Positions 25,859 through 33,477 of a DNA stretch of 64,000 nucleotides are shown here, one piece after another; positions within the stretch are counted from its first letter, which is position 1, and the number at the start of each line of letters is the position of its first letter. A program made the translations under genes and the position numbers. The notes beneath the pieces were generated by a model that was not told the DNA's origin, did not search any database, and worked only from the letters and a program-made list of their open reading frames with translations. The stretch is taken from positions 310,001-374,000 of the forward strand of contig NZ_BOQL01000021.1 of the NCBI RefSeq assembly GCF_018332655.1. Reading direction: 5' to 3'. The stretch comes from Actinoplanes auranticolor (GTDB lineage: Bacteria > Actinomycetota > Actinomycetes > Mycobacteriales > Micromonosporaceae).

Positions 25859-27304
25859 ATGACGCCTTATCTGGTGCCACGAACGGAACCGCTGCTACGG
25901 TCGGCGCTCGACCAGGACGCATTGTTGCATCAACTGGTCGACGCCCTCGGCTCACCTTTGAACGTCGTTCTGCCCGGACAGCTGGCGGAGAATCTCGCCG
26001 GTTTCCGGGCGGTTCTCGACGCGCACCGCCTGCCCGGTGAGGTCTACTTCGCCCACAAGGCCAACCGGTCCAGTGCCCTGGTGCGCGAGCTGGCCGCCGC
26101 CGGTGCGGGCCTCGACGTCGCGTCGCTGGGCGAGCTGCAGCACGCGCTGGGCGCCGGCTTCGGACCCGCGCGGATCATGGCCACCGGGCCCAAGAGCCCG
26201 CCCTTTCTCGCGCTGGCCGCGCGGGCCGGCGTCATCGTCAACGCCGACACCCTGGCCGAGCTGAGCGAGCTGGCCCTGCTGGTCGCGGCGCACGGCCTGC
26301 CCCGCGTACGCGTCATGGTCCGGTTGTCGTCCTTCGACTCGCCGGGCGTCAACGTGATGAGCCGCCGGAGCCGCTTCGGCACGCCGGTCTCCCAGGTCGG
26401 GGCGGCTCTCGATCTGCTGGAGAAGCACGCCGACACGCTCGAGCTGATCGGCATGGCCTACCACCTCGACACGATGGGCCTGCCCGAGAAGGCCGCCGCG
26501 CTGGAAGGCTGCCTCAAAGCCATGGACGAGTGTCACCAGCGGGGACTCCGGCCGCGGGCGCTCGACATCGGTGGCGGCTTCGGCGTCAACTACCTGGCCG
26601 ACGGTGCGCAGTGGGAGAGCTACACGACCGCGCTGACCGAGGCGGTGCTCGGCAAGCGGCCGCCGATGACGTGGCACGGTCACGGCTACGGGCTGCGCAA
26701 CGAGGGCGGGAAGGTGCGCGGCACGCTGAGCGTCTATCCCTCGTACCGTCCGGTGGCCGGCGCTGCCTACCTGGACCGGCTGCTGTCGACAGTGTCACCG
26801 TCGCTGCGCCGCCCGCTCGCCACGCTGCTGCTGGACAACATGTACGACCTGCACGTCGAGCCCGGCCGCGCCCTGCTCGACCAGTGCGGAGCGGTGCTGG
26901 GCACCGTGCTGGAGGTGCGCGACGACGGCGACGAGACGCTCGTCCGGCTGGACCTCAACGCCCGCGACGTCAGCATCGAGGAGCACGGGGTGCTGATGGA
27001 CCCGATCCTGATCAGTCGTCCCGGCGTCGCCGGCGGTGAGCCGGCCGGTGTCTACCTGCTCGGCAATCTGTGCCTGGAGTCCGACCTGATCACCCGCCGC
27101 AAGGTCTTCCTGCCGGCCCGGCCGCGCCCGGGCGACCTGCTGGCCTTCGTGAACACCGCCGGTTACCTGATGGACTTCCGGGCCGATCACGCCCTGATGC
27201 AGCCGGTCGCCCACACGGTCGCGCTGACCCGGGAGCACGGCGCCTGGCGGTGGTGCCTGGACGAGCGGTACTGGCCCGCCGCCGACCGCGGGGAGGCGGC
27301 ATGA
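25859..27304 (+). CDS. Y4yA-like PLP-dependent decarboxylase (fold type III)
   Basis: A 481-residue alanine-racemase-fold enzyme related to diaminopimelate and ornithine decarboxylases. The PLP lysine is in VYFAHKANRSSALV; ALDIGGGFGVNY holds the phosphate-binding glycines; VEPGRALLDQCG and NMYDLHVEPG belong to the C-terminal barrel. It resembles the Y4yA group rather than true LysA. The ATG at 25859 is used; an in-frame ATG at 25817 would add 14 residues. Its stop overlaps the next ATG (ATGA), so the two are translationally coupled. Substrate unknown. Confidence 0.8.
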   Translation: MTPYLVPRTEPLLRSALDQDALLHQLVDALGSPLNVVLPGQLAENLAGFRAVLDAHRLPGEVYFAHKANRSSALVRELAAAGAGLDVASLGELQHALGAGFGPARIMATGPKSPPFLALAARAGVIVNADTLAELSELALLVAAHGLPRVRVMVRLSSFDSPGVNVMSRRSRFGTPVSQVGAALDLLEKHADTLELIGMAYHLDTMGLPEKAAALEGCLKAMDECHQRGLRPRALDIGGGFGVNYLADGAQWESYTTALTEAVLGKRPPMTWHGHGYGLRNEGGKVRGTLSVYPSYRPVAGAAYLDRLLSTVSPSLRRPLATLLLDNMYDLHVEPGRALLDQCGAVLGTVLEVRDDGDETLVRLDLNARDVSIEEHGVLMDPILISRPGVAGGEPAGVYLLGNLCLESDLITRRKVFLPARPRPGDLLAFVNTAGYLMDFRADHALMQPVAHTVALTREHGAWRWCLDERYWPAADRGEAA

Positions 27305-28620
27305 GGTACGACCACGTCACCGACATGATCGGTGACACCCCGCTGCTGCGCCTCGATCCGGCCGTGCACGGCCTGGTCAACATCGACCTGTACGCCAAGC
27401 TCGAGCTGTTCAACCCGTTCGGCTCGGTCAAGGACCGGGCGGCCTGGAGCATGGCCGCGCCCTATCTCAGGCAGGCCACCGAGCGCGGGGACACGGTCGT
27501 CGAGCTGTCCAGCGGTAACACCGCCAAGGCGCTCGCGGTGATCGCCGGCATGCACGGGCTGCCGTTCAAGAGCGTCACCAACCGGATGAAGGTCCCCGAG
27601 ATCAAGGACCTGCTGTTGCTGCTGGGCGCGGAGATCGACGAGCTGCCGGGCCAGGCCGAGTGTCTCGACCCGACGAACACCGAGGACCCGCTGACCCGGA
27701 TGCACCAGCTGCTCGCCGGGAGCGACAGCGGCTACCTGCACACCGACCAGTACTTCAACCGGCGCAACATCGGGGCGCACGTGCACGGCACGGGTCCGGA
27801 GATCGTCGCGGACCTGGACGGGCGGGCCCCGGACTACTTCATCGCCTGCGTCGGCACGGCCGGCTCGTCGGCGGGGGTCGCCACGGTGCTGCGGCACCAC
27901 GACCCCGATGTCACCGTCGTCGGCCTGGTCGCCGAGAAGTCCGACTTCATCCCCGGCATCCGCAACATCGACGAGGTGCACGAGGTCGGGCTGTTCGACC
28001 CCGGTCACTACGACAGCATCGAGACGATCAGCGCGGACGAGGCGATCGACGGGCTCCTGACCCTGGTACGGCGCTGCGGCATCCTGGCCGGCCCGACCGG
28101 CGGCGGCGCGTACCAGGGTGCGGTGCGGTTTCTCAGCGCCGTCGACGCCCAGCTGACCGAGCGCCGCACCGCGGTCTTCATCGTCTGCGACCGCGTCGAG
28201 AGCTACATGAGCTACGTGCGCGAACGCCGCCCGGCGCTGTTCCACCAGCCGGCCCGGCGGCACTCGACCCGGACGATCACCGCGGAGGAACTGGCCCGGG
28301 CCAAGGCGATCGACGTGCCGGACGCGCAGCGGTGGATCGCGCAGGAGGGTTGCGTCGTCGTCGACCTGCGGGGCCCGTTCGCGTACCAGGCCCTGCACAT
28401 CGACCGCTCGATCAACATCGTGGACGAGCTCTTCGCCGAGCTGGTGCACGGCGGGCTGCCGTTCGGGCGCCGGCAACCGGTGCTGCTGGTCTGCCCGGTG
28501 GGGGAGAAGTCCGCCCGCTACGCGGCCCTGCTGACCAGGATGGGCCATCCGGACGTGCGGTCCCTGGCCGGCGGGATCATCGCCTGGCGCGACGCCGGCG
28601 CCACCCTGGTCCGGGACTGA
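27301..28620 (+). CDS. Cysteine synthase-like PLP enzyme fused to a rhodanese domain
   Basis: A 439-residue fusion. Residues 1-310 are fold type II: MIGDTPLLRL, NPFGSVKDRAAW (PLP lysine), ELSSGNTAKALA (substrate loop), GTAGSSAGVATVLR (phosphate loop) and LAGPTGGGAYQGAV. Residues 325-439 are a rhodanese domain with VVVDLRGPFAYQALHIDRSI and active-site loop VCPVGEKSARYAAL, the cysteine at its start. Rhodaneses carry persulfide sulfur, so sulfur may be handed to the PLP site. Coupled to the decarboxylase gene by a 4-base overlap. Confidence 0.87.
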   Translation: MRYDHVTDMIGDTPLLRLDPAVHGLVNIDLYAKLELFNPFGSVKDRAAWSMAAPYLRQATERGDTVVELSSGNTAKALAVIAGMHGLPFKSVTNRMKVPEIKDLLLLLGAEIDELPGQAECLDPTNTEDPLTRMHQLLAGSDSGYLHTDQYFNRRNIGAHVHGTGPEIVADLDGRAPDYFIACVGTAGSSAGVATVLRHHDPDVTVVGLVAEKSDFIPGIRNIDEVHEVGLFDPGHYDSIETISADEAIDGLLTLVRRCGILAGPTGGGAYQGAVRFLSAVDAQLTERRTAVFIVCDRVESYMSYVRERRPALFHQPARRHSTRTITAEELARAKAIDVPDAQRWIAQEGCVVVDLRGPFAYQALHIDRSINIVDELFAELVHGGLPFGRRQPVLLVCPVGEKSARYAALLTRMGHPDVRSLAGGIIAWRDAGATLVRD

Positions 28621-28621
28621 C

Positions 28622-29794
28622 ATGGACGACGCCGACAAGCTGCGCGCCCAGTTCCCGATCTTCGCCGCGCATCCGGAGGTGGCCTATCTGGACAGCGCCG
28701 CGACCGCGCAGAAGCCGCAAGCCGTCCTGGACGCCGTGGTCGACTATCTGACCACCAGCAACGCCAACGCCGGCCGGGGCACGTACACCTGGGCCAACCG
28801 CACGACCGCGCGGATCGACGCGGCGCGCGAACGGCTGCGGGCCTTCCTCGACGATCCCGAGCCGGGGCGCTCCGGCGTCCACTTCGTCAGCGGCACCACC
28901 GAGGGCCTGCGGTCGGTCGCGCTGGACTGGCTGGCCCCGCAGCTGCGGGACGGCGACGAGATCATCGTGCCGTTCGCCGACCACCGCGCCAACACGCTGC
29001 CGTGGCTGGAGGTGGCCGAGCTGCTGGGCCGGCAGGGCATCAGGATCACGGTCAGGCCGATGCCGTACGACGCCGCGCACGACTACGACCACCGGCAGCT
29101 GGCCGCCCTGATCACCGAGCGGACCAGGTTCATCGCCGTCACGCACGTGCACCACGTCTACGGCGGCGACATGAACGTCCACCGGATCCGGGCCGCCGCG
29201 GGACCCGGCATCCCCATCTGTCTCGACGCCGCGCAGAGCATCGGGCACCTGCCGGTCTCGGTGACCGACCTGGACGTCGACTTCGTGGTCTTCTCCGGGC
29301 ACAAGGCGATGGCCCTGCCCGGCACCGGCGCCGTCTGGGCCCGCAACCAGCGGGGTCCCGCCTACACTCCCGGCGGCTGGAGCGGCACGCCCAACACCAG
29401 TGGCATCGTCAGCCTGGCGGCGGCCCTGGACTGGCTCGACGAGGTGGGCCTGGAGCGCATCGAGGAGTGGACGGTCGCGCTCGCCGCCCGGCTGACGGAC
29501 GCGCTGTGCCGGCTGCCCAGTTACGAGGTGCTCGGGTGCCAGCGCAGCCTGGCCGCGGATTCGCCGGTGCAGAAACGCCGCGGCATCGTCACGTTCCGGC
29601 ACCACGACATCGGCTCCAACGACCTGGGCTTCATCCTGGCCAGCGACGCGATGATGGTCCGGGCGGACGACCACTGCCAGGGCGAGGACGGGGAGAAGAC
29701 CACCTCGGTACGGGTCAGCCTGCACGTCTACAACACCGTGGACGAGGTGGAACGGCTGATCGCGGCGCTGACCGCCCTCGAGAACCGCCGATGA
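28622..29794 (+). CDS. Class V aminotransferase / cysteine desulfurase-like (SufS/CsdA type)
   Basis: A 390-residue fold type I PLP enzyme. VAYLDSAATAQKPQAVLDAV is the SufS-like opening; ICLDAAQSIGHLPV binds PLP; VVFSGHKAMALPGTGA holds the Schiff-base lysine. MVRADDHCQGEDG places a cysteine where SufS has its persulfide cysteine, so sulfur mobilisation from cysteine is plausible. One base separates it from the fusion gene. No suf or isc genes are near, which argues against a housekeeping Fe-S role. Confidence 0.85.
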   Translation: MDDADKLRAQFPIFAAHPEVAYLDSAATAQKPQAVLDAVVDYLTTSNANAGRGTYTWANRTTARIDAARERLRAFLDDPEPGRSGVHFVSGTTEGLRSVALDWLAPQLRDGDEIIVPFADHRANTLPWLEVAELLGRQGIRITVRPMPYDAAHDYDHRQLAALITERTRFIAVTHVHHVYGGDMNVHRIRAAAGPGIPICLDAAQSIGHLPVSVTDLDVDFVVFSGHKAMALPGTGAVWARNQRGPAYTPGGWSGTPNTSGIVSLAAALDWLDEVGLERIEEWTVALAARLTDALCRLPSYEVLGCQRSLAADSPVQKRRGIVTFRHHDIGSNDLGFILASDAMMVRADDHCQGEDGEKTTSVRVSLHVYNTVDEVERLIAALTALENRR

Positions 29795-29811
29795 CGGACC
29801 GTAGCCACTAA

Positions 29812-29834
29812 ACGAAAACGGGTTCCGTTATCGT
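29812..29834. promoter_or_regulatory. 23-bp palindromic operator candidate
   Basis: ACGAAAACGG (29812-29821) and CCGTTATCGT (29825-29834) are inverted arms matching at 9 of 10 positions around GTT. It lies 59 bases before the methyltransferase gene, after the aminotransferase stop, and suggests that the methyltransferase has its own regulated promoter. The regulator is unidentified. Confidence 0.45.
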
Positions 29835-29893
29835 ATGGTCGTCGACCGGTTCACGGCCGGCCGACCACGTCACTGCGTCCCGAGGTAGCTGAG

Positions 29894-30667
29894 ATGGCAT
29901 CGCACGCCCCGCTCTCGACATTGCCGCCCCTCGTCGACCGGGCCGGGGCCGCCCGGTGGCGTAGCGACTGGGACGCGGTGATGGCCCGCTTCGTGCCCGG
30001 GCTGGCGGGTTTCGAGGCCGCGCTGTTCGCCGCGGCCGAGGCGGTGCGCCGGGGTGCGCCCGGCAGCGTCCTGGACCTGGGCGGCGGCCCCGGCGTGCTG
30101 GCCGAGCGTATGGCGCGGCGGTGGCCACAGGCCCGGGTCGCCCTGCTGGATCTCGACCCTGTGCTGCTGGCGCTGGCCGAGGCGGCGGTGTCCGGCTCGG
30201 TGACCCTGCTCGAGGGCGACCTGGCCGGGCCGTCGTGGCTCATCGCCGCCCGCCGGCACGCCCCGTACGACGTCGTCTCGGTCGTCATGACCATGCACTA
30301 CCTGCACGAGGAGCGGGCCCGGGCGCTCTACCGCGACGCCCGCGCGGTCCTCGCGCCCGGCGGCCTGCTGGTGGTGGCCGACCTCATGCCCGACGACGGC
30401 ATCTCCTCGGTCATGACCGCCATGCCGTCCATCGTCGACGAGGCCGCCGCCGAACTGGCCTGGGCCGGCTGGTGGGGTGAGGTCACCGGCACGCCCGCTC
30501 TGGCGCCGCTGGTCCAGGAACGCCGGGCTCTGTTCGCCGCCCGGGCCACCGCCGAGTTCACCCCCGACGCGGCATGGCACCTCGCGGCCGCCCGCGCCGC
30601 CGGCTTCACCGAGGCCGGCATCCTGTGGCGCTGCGGCCGGCACGCCGCGGTGGCGGCGGTGGCCTGA
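29894..30667 (+). CDS. Class I SAM-dependent methyltransferase
   Basis: A 257-residue methyltransferase. Motif I is [20 protein letters not shown] (about residues 57-76), the acidic end of strand 2 is VALLDLDPV, and [14 protein letters not shown] and [13 protein letters not shown] are motif II/III strings. GAGGTAGCTGAG precedes the ATG. The substrate is unknown. It follows the PLP operon after 99 bases with a palindrome between, so it may or may not serve the same pathway. Confidence 0.82.
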   Translation: MASHAPLSTLPPLVDRAGAARWRSDWDAVMARFVPGLAGFEAALFAAAEAVRRGAPGSVLDLGGGPGVLAERMARRWPQARVALLDLDPVLLALAEAAVSGSVTLLEGDLAGPSWLIAARRHAPYDVVSVVMTMHYLHEERARALYRDARAVLAPGGLLVVADLMPDDGISSVMTAMPSIVDEAAAELAWAGWWGEVTGTPALAPLVQERRALFAARATAEFTPDAAWHLAAARAAGFTEAGILWRCGRHAAVAAVA

Positions 30668-30694
30668 CCGGCCGACGGGCGCGCACGGTAGCTC

Positions 30695-30722
30695 TTGTTG
30701 ACAATGGTTTTCATTGTAGAAT
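30695..30722 (+). promoter_or_regulatory. Zur-controlled promoter of the L28-L33-S14 operon
   Basis: TTGTTG (-35, 30695-30700), a 16-base spacer and TAGAAT (-10, 30717-30722). The spacer is ACAATGGTTTTCATTG, a Zur-box dyad (ACAATG/CATTGT, 30701-30717). Zinc-loaded Zur bound here would block RNA polymerase. Only seven bases separate the -10 element from the L28 ATG, so the transcript is probably leaderless. Bases 33018-33045 carry an almost identical copy on the other strand. Confidence 0.85.
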
Positions 30723-30729
30723 GATCGCC

Positions 30730-30966
30730 ATGTCCGCCATCTGCGATGTCACCGGCGCGAAGCCCAGCTTCGGCAACGCCGTGTCCCACTCCCACCGCCG
30801 CACCCGGCGCCGCTGGAATCCCAACGTGCAGCGCCGGCGCTACTGGGTGCCCAGTGAGGGCCGCACCGTCCGGCTCACCGTCAGCACCACCGGCATCAAG
30901 ATCATCGACCGGGACGGCATCGACGCCGTCGTGGCCCGCCTGCGCCGGCGCGGGGTCCGGCTCTGA
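30730..30966 (+). CDS. rpmB2: Zinc-independent ribosomal protein L28 (bL28 paralogue)
   Basis: A 78-residue ribosomal protein: [16 protein letters not shown] and [16 protein letters not shown] are unmistakable L28. It has only one cysteine (C5) and [10 protein letters not shown] where zinc-binding L28 has paired cysteines, so it is the C-minus form used when zinc is scarce. ATG 30730 is chosen; ATG 30721 overlaps the -10 box. It has no ribosome site, consistent with leaderless translation. Overlaps L33 by one base. Confidence 0.93.
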   Translation: MSAICDVTGAKPSFGNAVSHSHRRTRRRWNPNVQRRRYWVPSEGRTVRLTVSTTGIKIIDRDGIDAVVARLRRRGVRL

Positions 30967-31133
30967 TGGCCCGGTCCACCGACGTCCGCCCGGTCATCAA
31001 GCTGCGCAGCACCGGCGGCACCGGCTTCACCTACGTGACCCGGAAGAACCGCCGCAACGATCCGGACCGCCTGGTGCTGCGCAAGTACGACCCGGTGCTG
31101 CGCCGGCACGTCGACTTCCGGGAGGACCGCTGA
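30966..31133 (+). CDS. rpmG: Zinc-independent ribosomal protein L33 (bL33 paralogue)
   Basis: A 55-residue 50S protein: [18 protein letters not shown] and [16 protein letters not shown] are diagnostic. It contains no cysteine, so the zinc ribbon of standard L33 is absent. Coupled to L28 and S14 by TGATG overlaps, in the usual order of Zur-controlled ribosomal operons. Confidence 0.95.
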   Translation: MARSTDVRPVIKLRSTGGTGFTYVTRKNRRNDPDRLVLRKYDPVLRRHVDFREDR

Positions 31134-31438
31134 TGGCCCGGCTCGGCCTCATCGAGCGCGAACGGCGCCGCACGAGTCTCACCACCCGCTACCGCGACCG
31201 CCGCGACGATCTCAAGGCGCTCATCGCGGCCCCGGGCACGGATCCCGCTGTCCGGGCCGATGCGGTCCGCCGGCTGGCGCGGCTGCCGCGCGACTCCAGC
31301 CCGGCGCGTGGCCGGGTCCGCGACAGCGTCGACGGCCGCCCGCGCGGGGTGCTGCGCAAGTTCGGGCTCTCCCGCGTCCGGTTCCGGGAGTTGGCGCTGC
31401 GCGGTGAGCTACCGGGAGTCCGCAAAGCCTCGTGGTGA
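31133..31438 (+). CDS. rpsN: Zinc-independent ribosomal protein S14 (long form)
   Basis: A 101-residue 30S protein. The long form without CxxC motifs is seen: no cysteines; [20 protein letters not shown] and [18 protein letters not shown] are conserved S14 sequence. It replaces the zinc-binding S14 under zinc starvation. Last gene of the operon, ended by the strong hairpin at 31442. Confidence 0.95.
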   Translation: MARLGLIERERRRTSLTTRYRDRRDDLKALIAAPGTDPAVRADAVRRLARLPRDSSPARGRVRDSVDGRPRGVLRKFGLSRVRFRELALRGELPGVRKASW

Positions 31439-31441
31439 CAG

Positions 31442-31474
31442 AAATGCCCGGCCCGCTCAGCGGGCCGGGCATTT
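31442..31474. terminator. Bidirectional terminator between S14 and L31
   Basis: AAATGCCCGGCCCGC (31442-31456) and GCGGGCCGGGCATTT (31460-31474) form a perfect 15-bp stem with a 3-base loop, ending in TTTT on the plus strand. It serves both convergent transcripts. Confidence 0.9.
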
Positions 31475-31489
31475 TCGTCTGCGCGCGGG

Positions 31490-31747
31490 TCAGCTCTCGC
31501 CGCGGGCGCGGGCGTACTTGGCGCGGAACTTCTCGACCCGGCCCGCGGTGTCGAGCAGGCGCTGCCGGCCCGTCCAGAACGGATGGCTGGCCGCGGAGAT
31601 CTCCACGTCCAGTACCGGGTAGGTGTTGCCGTCCGTCCAGTCGACGGTCTTGTCGCTGGTCGCGGTGGAGCGCGTCAGAAAGGCGAAACCGGCGCTGCGG
31701 TCGCGGTAGACGACGTACTGGTAGGTCGGGTGGATGCCGGGTTTCAT
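31490..31747 (-). CDS. rpmE2: Ribosomal protein L31 type B (zinc-independent)
   Basis: An 85-residue 50S protein. [34 protein letters not shown] and [19 protein letters not shown] are the type B signature, with no cysteine. It lies 12 bases downstream of the CobW-like gene and shares its Zur promoter. Confidence 0.96.
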   Translation of the reverse strand: MKPGIHPTYQYVVYRDRSAGFAFLTRSTATSDKTVDWTDGNTYPVLDVEISAASHPFWTGRQRLLDTAGRVEKFRAKYARARGES

Positions 31748-31759
31748 GCGGGTCCTCTC

Positions 31760-33010
31760 TCAGGCTGGTGCGGTGTCGTCCTCGTCGGTCAGGGGGAAGA
31801 AGCCGGCGAACGGGTCCGCCCAGCCGGGCCACGCCTCGAAGCCCTCGGCCAGCTCGCGGTCGGTGAGCAGGCATTCGGTGAGCCGGGCGGTGAGGGCCTC
31901 GGCGTCGAGATTCAGGCCGACCAACGCCAGCACCGTGCGGCGGTCGCCGTAGTAGGGGTCCCAGTCCACGTCGGCCGCCATCCGGCGCAGGCCGCTGGTC
32001 TCGGGCCAGCGCTCGGCCGGCAGGGCGGCGAGCCAGTAGCCGAGCGTGCCCAGGCTGACCCCGCCACCGGCCGACTCCCAGCCGATCGCGGTGTCCGGCT
32101 GGCTGGCGATCCAGAACTGGCCCCGCACGCGCAGCGCCTCGGTGGTCAGATCCTCCAGCGCCTCGTGCAACCGGACCGGATGGAACGGGCGCCGCGAGCG
32201 GAACAGCACCGAGTTGGCCCCGTGCTCGCCGGCCGGGTCGTCGATGCCGATCGGGAAACCCTCGAGGGCGCGGCCGAGGATGCCCGGGGTGCGCGGATCG
32301 TGCCGGCCGGTGCGGCGCAGCCGGGCGGCCAGGGCGGTGCAGTCGACTCTGCCGGTGTCGCCGACGCGCAGGTGGGTGGCCCAGGGGGCGAGCCGGTGCA
32401 GCAGCGCGGTGAGCCGGGCGTCGTCGAGCGCGTCGTGCTGCGGGTGGCCCCAGACGACGATGGTGTCGGCGTACTCGACCTGGCGGACGACGACCTCGGC
32501 CACCCCGCGGCGGTCCTCGTCGGCGGCGTGCAGGTCGCGGTCGCGCAGGTCCTCGGTGCTGGCGAGATCGTCCAGGAACCCGGCGGCCTCGACAACGGTC
32601 ACGTACGAGTCGAAGCGCAGCTGCTCACCGGCACCGGCATGGGCACAGGCGGCGGCGACGGCCTCGGGCTCGATGACCGGCGGCAGGGCGAGCAGGATGT
32701 CGCTGTCCGGGCGCTGCCGGGCCAGGCGCAGCAACGTGGGCAGCACGTCCTCGCGCAACGTGCAGGACACGCAACCGTGGACCAGCTCGACGACCTCCTG
32801 CTCCAGCACGGCGTCCGCGGTCCGGACGGTGCGGCGCACGACGCCGTCCCGGACGCGGCGCATGTCGTGCGACACGAGCAGCAGGCGCCGATCGGTGACC
32901 AGCAGGCTGCGGCCGATGGCGGCGGTGGCCTCGGCGGAGAAACCGGCGAGCACGGTGACCCGGGGCCGGGTGTCGACCGACGGGGTGGAACCGATGAAGG
33001 CTGTCGTCAC
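31760..33010 (-). CDS. CobW/G3E-type protein with degenerate GTPase motifs
   Basis: A 416-residue relative of the zinc chaperone GTPases (ZigA/YciC/ZNG1). The conserved C-terminal CobW domain is present (FHPVRLHEALEDL, VRGQFWIASQPD). The P-loop position reads VTVLAGFSAEATAAIGRSLL instead of GxxGxGKT; the CxCC motif is GCVSCTLRED with the middle cysteine replaced by Ser; the NKxD position reads VVWGHPQHD. GTP hydrolysis is therefore doubtful. GTG 33010 is chosen because it lies seven bases after the -10 box, the same geometry as L28; another GTG at 33019 would overlap the promoter. Confidence 0.85.
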   Translation of the reverse strand: MTTAFIGSTPSVDTRPRVTVLAGFSAEATAAIGRSLLVTDRRLLLVSHDMRRVRDGVVRRTVRTADAVLEQEVVELVHGCVSCTLREDVLPTLLRLARQRPDSDILLALPPVIEPEAVAAACAHAGAGEQLRFDSYVTVVEAAGFLDDLASTEDLRDRDLHAADEDRRGVAEVVVRQVEYADTIVVWGHPQHDALDDARLTALLHRLAPWATHLRVGDTGRVDCTALAARLRRTGRHDPRTPGILGRALEGFPIGIDDPAGEHGANSVLFRSRRPFHPVRLHEALEDLTTEALRVRGQFWIASQPDTAIGWESAGGGVSLGTLGYWLAALPAERWPETSGLRRMAADVDWDPYYGDRRTVLALVGLNLDAEALTARLTECLLTDRELAEGFEAWPGWADPFAGFFPLTDEDDTAPA

Positions 33011-33017
33011 GAGCTCC

Positions 33018-33045
33018 ACCCTACAACGAAAACCATTTTCAACAA
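33018..33045 (-). promoter_or_regulatory. Zur-controlled promoter of the CobW-L31 operon
   Basis: Read on the minus strand: TTGTTG (33045-33040), a 16-base spacer, then TAGGGT (33023-33018). The spacer contains the Zur dyad GAAAATGGTTTTC (33028-33040, perfect 5-bp arms). Layout and sequence match the L28 promoter almost base for base, including seven bases from -10 to the start codon. Confidence 0.85.
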
Positions 33046-33314
33046 GCGACCGGGGCGGGAGTGTCCCGGTCGCCCGGGGCGCCGCTCTCCGGCCGCCTGC
33101 CGCTGCGGCACGCTGCGCGAATCTCTTTCGACATTGACAAGTCTGAATTAATATTGGCGTGACACCGACCTGAACGCTTGTTCAGATGGTGCCAATTGCC
33201 GGTTCCGCGGGCGACCCTCCGGGGGATCTTCCCTACGCTGATCGAGGTCACGACGGTGACGTCGGACGCGATTCCGCACGCCGCGCAATCGCCTTGTCGA
33301 CACGGGAGGAAACC
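33046..33314. other. Upstream region of the RiPP-like locus
   Basis: No gene is evident. Bases 33130-33160 are AT-rich and include TTGACA (33134-33139), but no well-spaced -10. A 16-bp palindrome follows (33170-33185). GGGAGGAAACC (33304-33314) is the ribosome site of the peptide gene. The long leader of over 100 bases may be regulatory. Confidence 0.5.
33170..33185. promoter_or_regulatory. Palindrome CTGAACGCTTGTTCAG
   Basis: CTGAAC and GTTCAG are perfect 6-bp arms around GCTT, immediately downstream of the AT-rich promoter zone of the peptide-P450 locus. Suggests binding of a dimeric repressor such as a TetR or MarR protein; none is encoded next door. Confidence 0.4.
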
Positions 33315-33404
33315 ATGAAGACGTACGCGAGGCACCTGACTGCCCGGCTCTTCGGCCGGACCCGCATGGGCGGCCTGTACCTGTACTGGGCCTTCGGCAA
33401 GTAG
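33315..33404 (+). CDS. Putative RiPP precursor peptide (29 residues), P450-associated
   Basis: The ORF encodes a basic leader (MKTYARHLTARLFGRTR) followed by MGGLYLYWAFGK. The C-terminus is rich in crosslinkable aromatics: Y22, Y24, W25 and F27. It has a strong ribosome site (GGGAGGAAACC), lies 73 bases before a cytochrome P450, and has a hairpin in between. Loci of this size and order are known for P450-crosslinked RiPPs: tryptorubin-type atropopeptides, other cyclophanes and biarylitides, where the P450 joins Trp/Tyr side chains by C-C, C-N or C-O bonds. The product and its exact core are not predictable from sequence, and I do not recognise this core. No dedicated protease or exporter is adjacent. 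Confidence 0.72.
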   Translation: MKTYARHLTARLFGRTRMGGLYLYWAFGK

Positions 33405-33428
33405 CCGGCCGGCTCGTCGGACAGCAGC

Positions 33429-33459
33429 GTGCCGGCGGGTGCACCGTGCCCGCCGGCAC
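33429..33459 (+). promoter_or_regulatory. Hairpin between precursor peptide and P450 genes
   Basis: GTGCCGGCGGG (33429-33439) and CCCGCCGGCAC (33449-33459) form a perfect 11-bp stem with a 9-base loop, 24 bases after the peptide stop. There is no T-run. Such intra-operon stems often partly terminate or stabilise the upstream message, raising precursor over enzyme expression. Confidence 0.6.
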
Positions 33460-33477
33460 GCGCCAAGGGGGTTCCTC

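Noticed and set aside
28577..29725. 382-codon minus-strand frame opposite the class V aminotransferase
   Set aside because: Antisense shadow; the plus strand has intact PLP and cysteine motifs.
31583..33151. 522-codon plus-strand frame across the CobW-L31 operon
   Set aside because: Antisense to CobW and L31, both well supported by conserved motifs and a Zur promoter.
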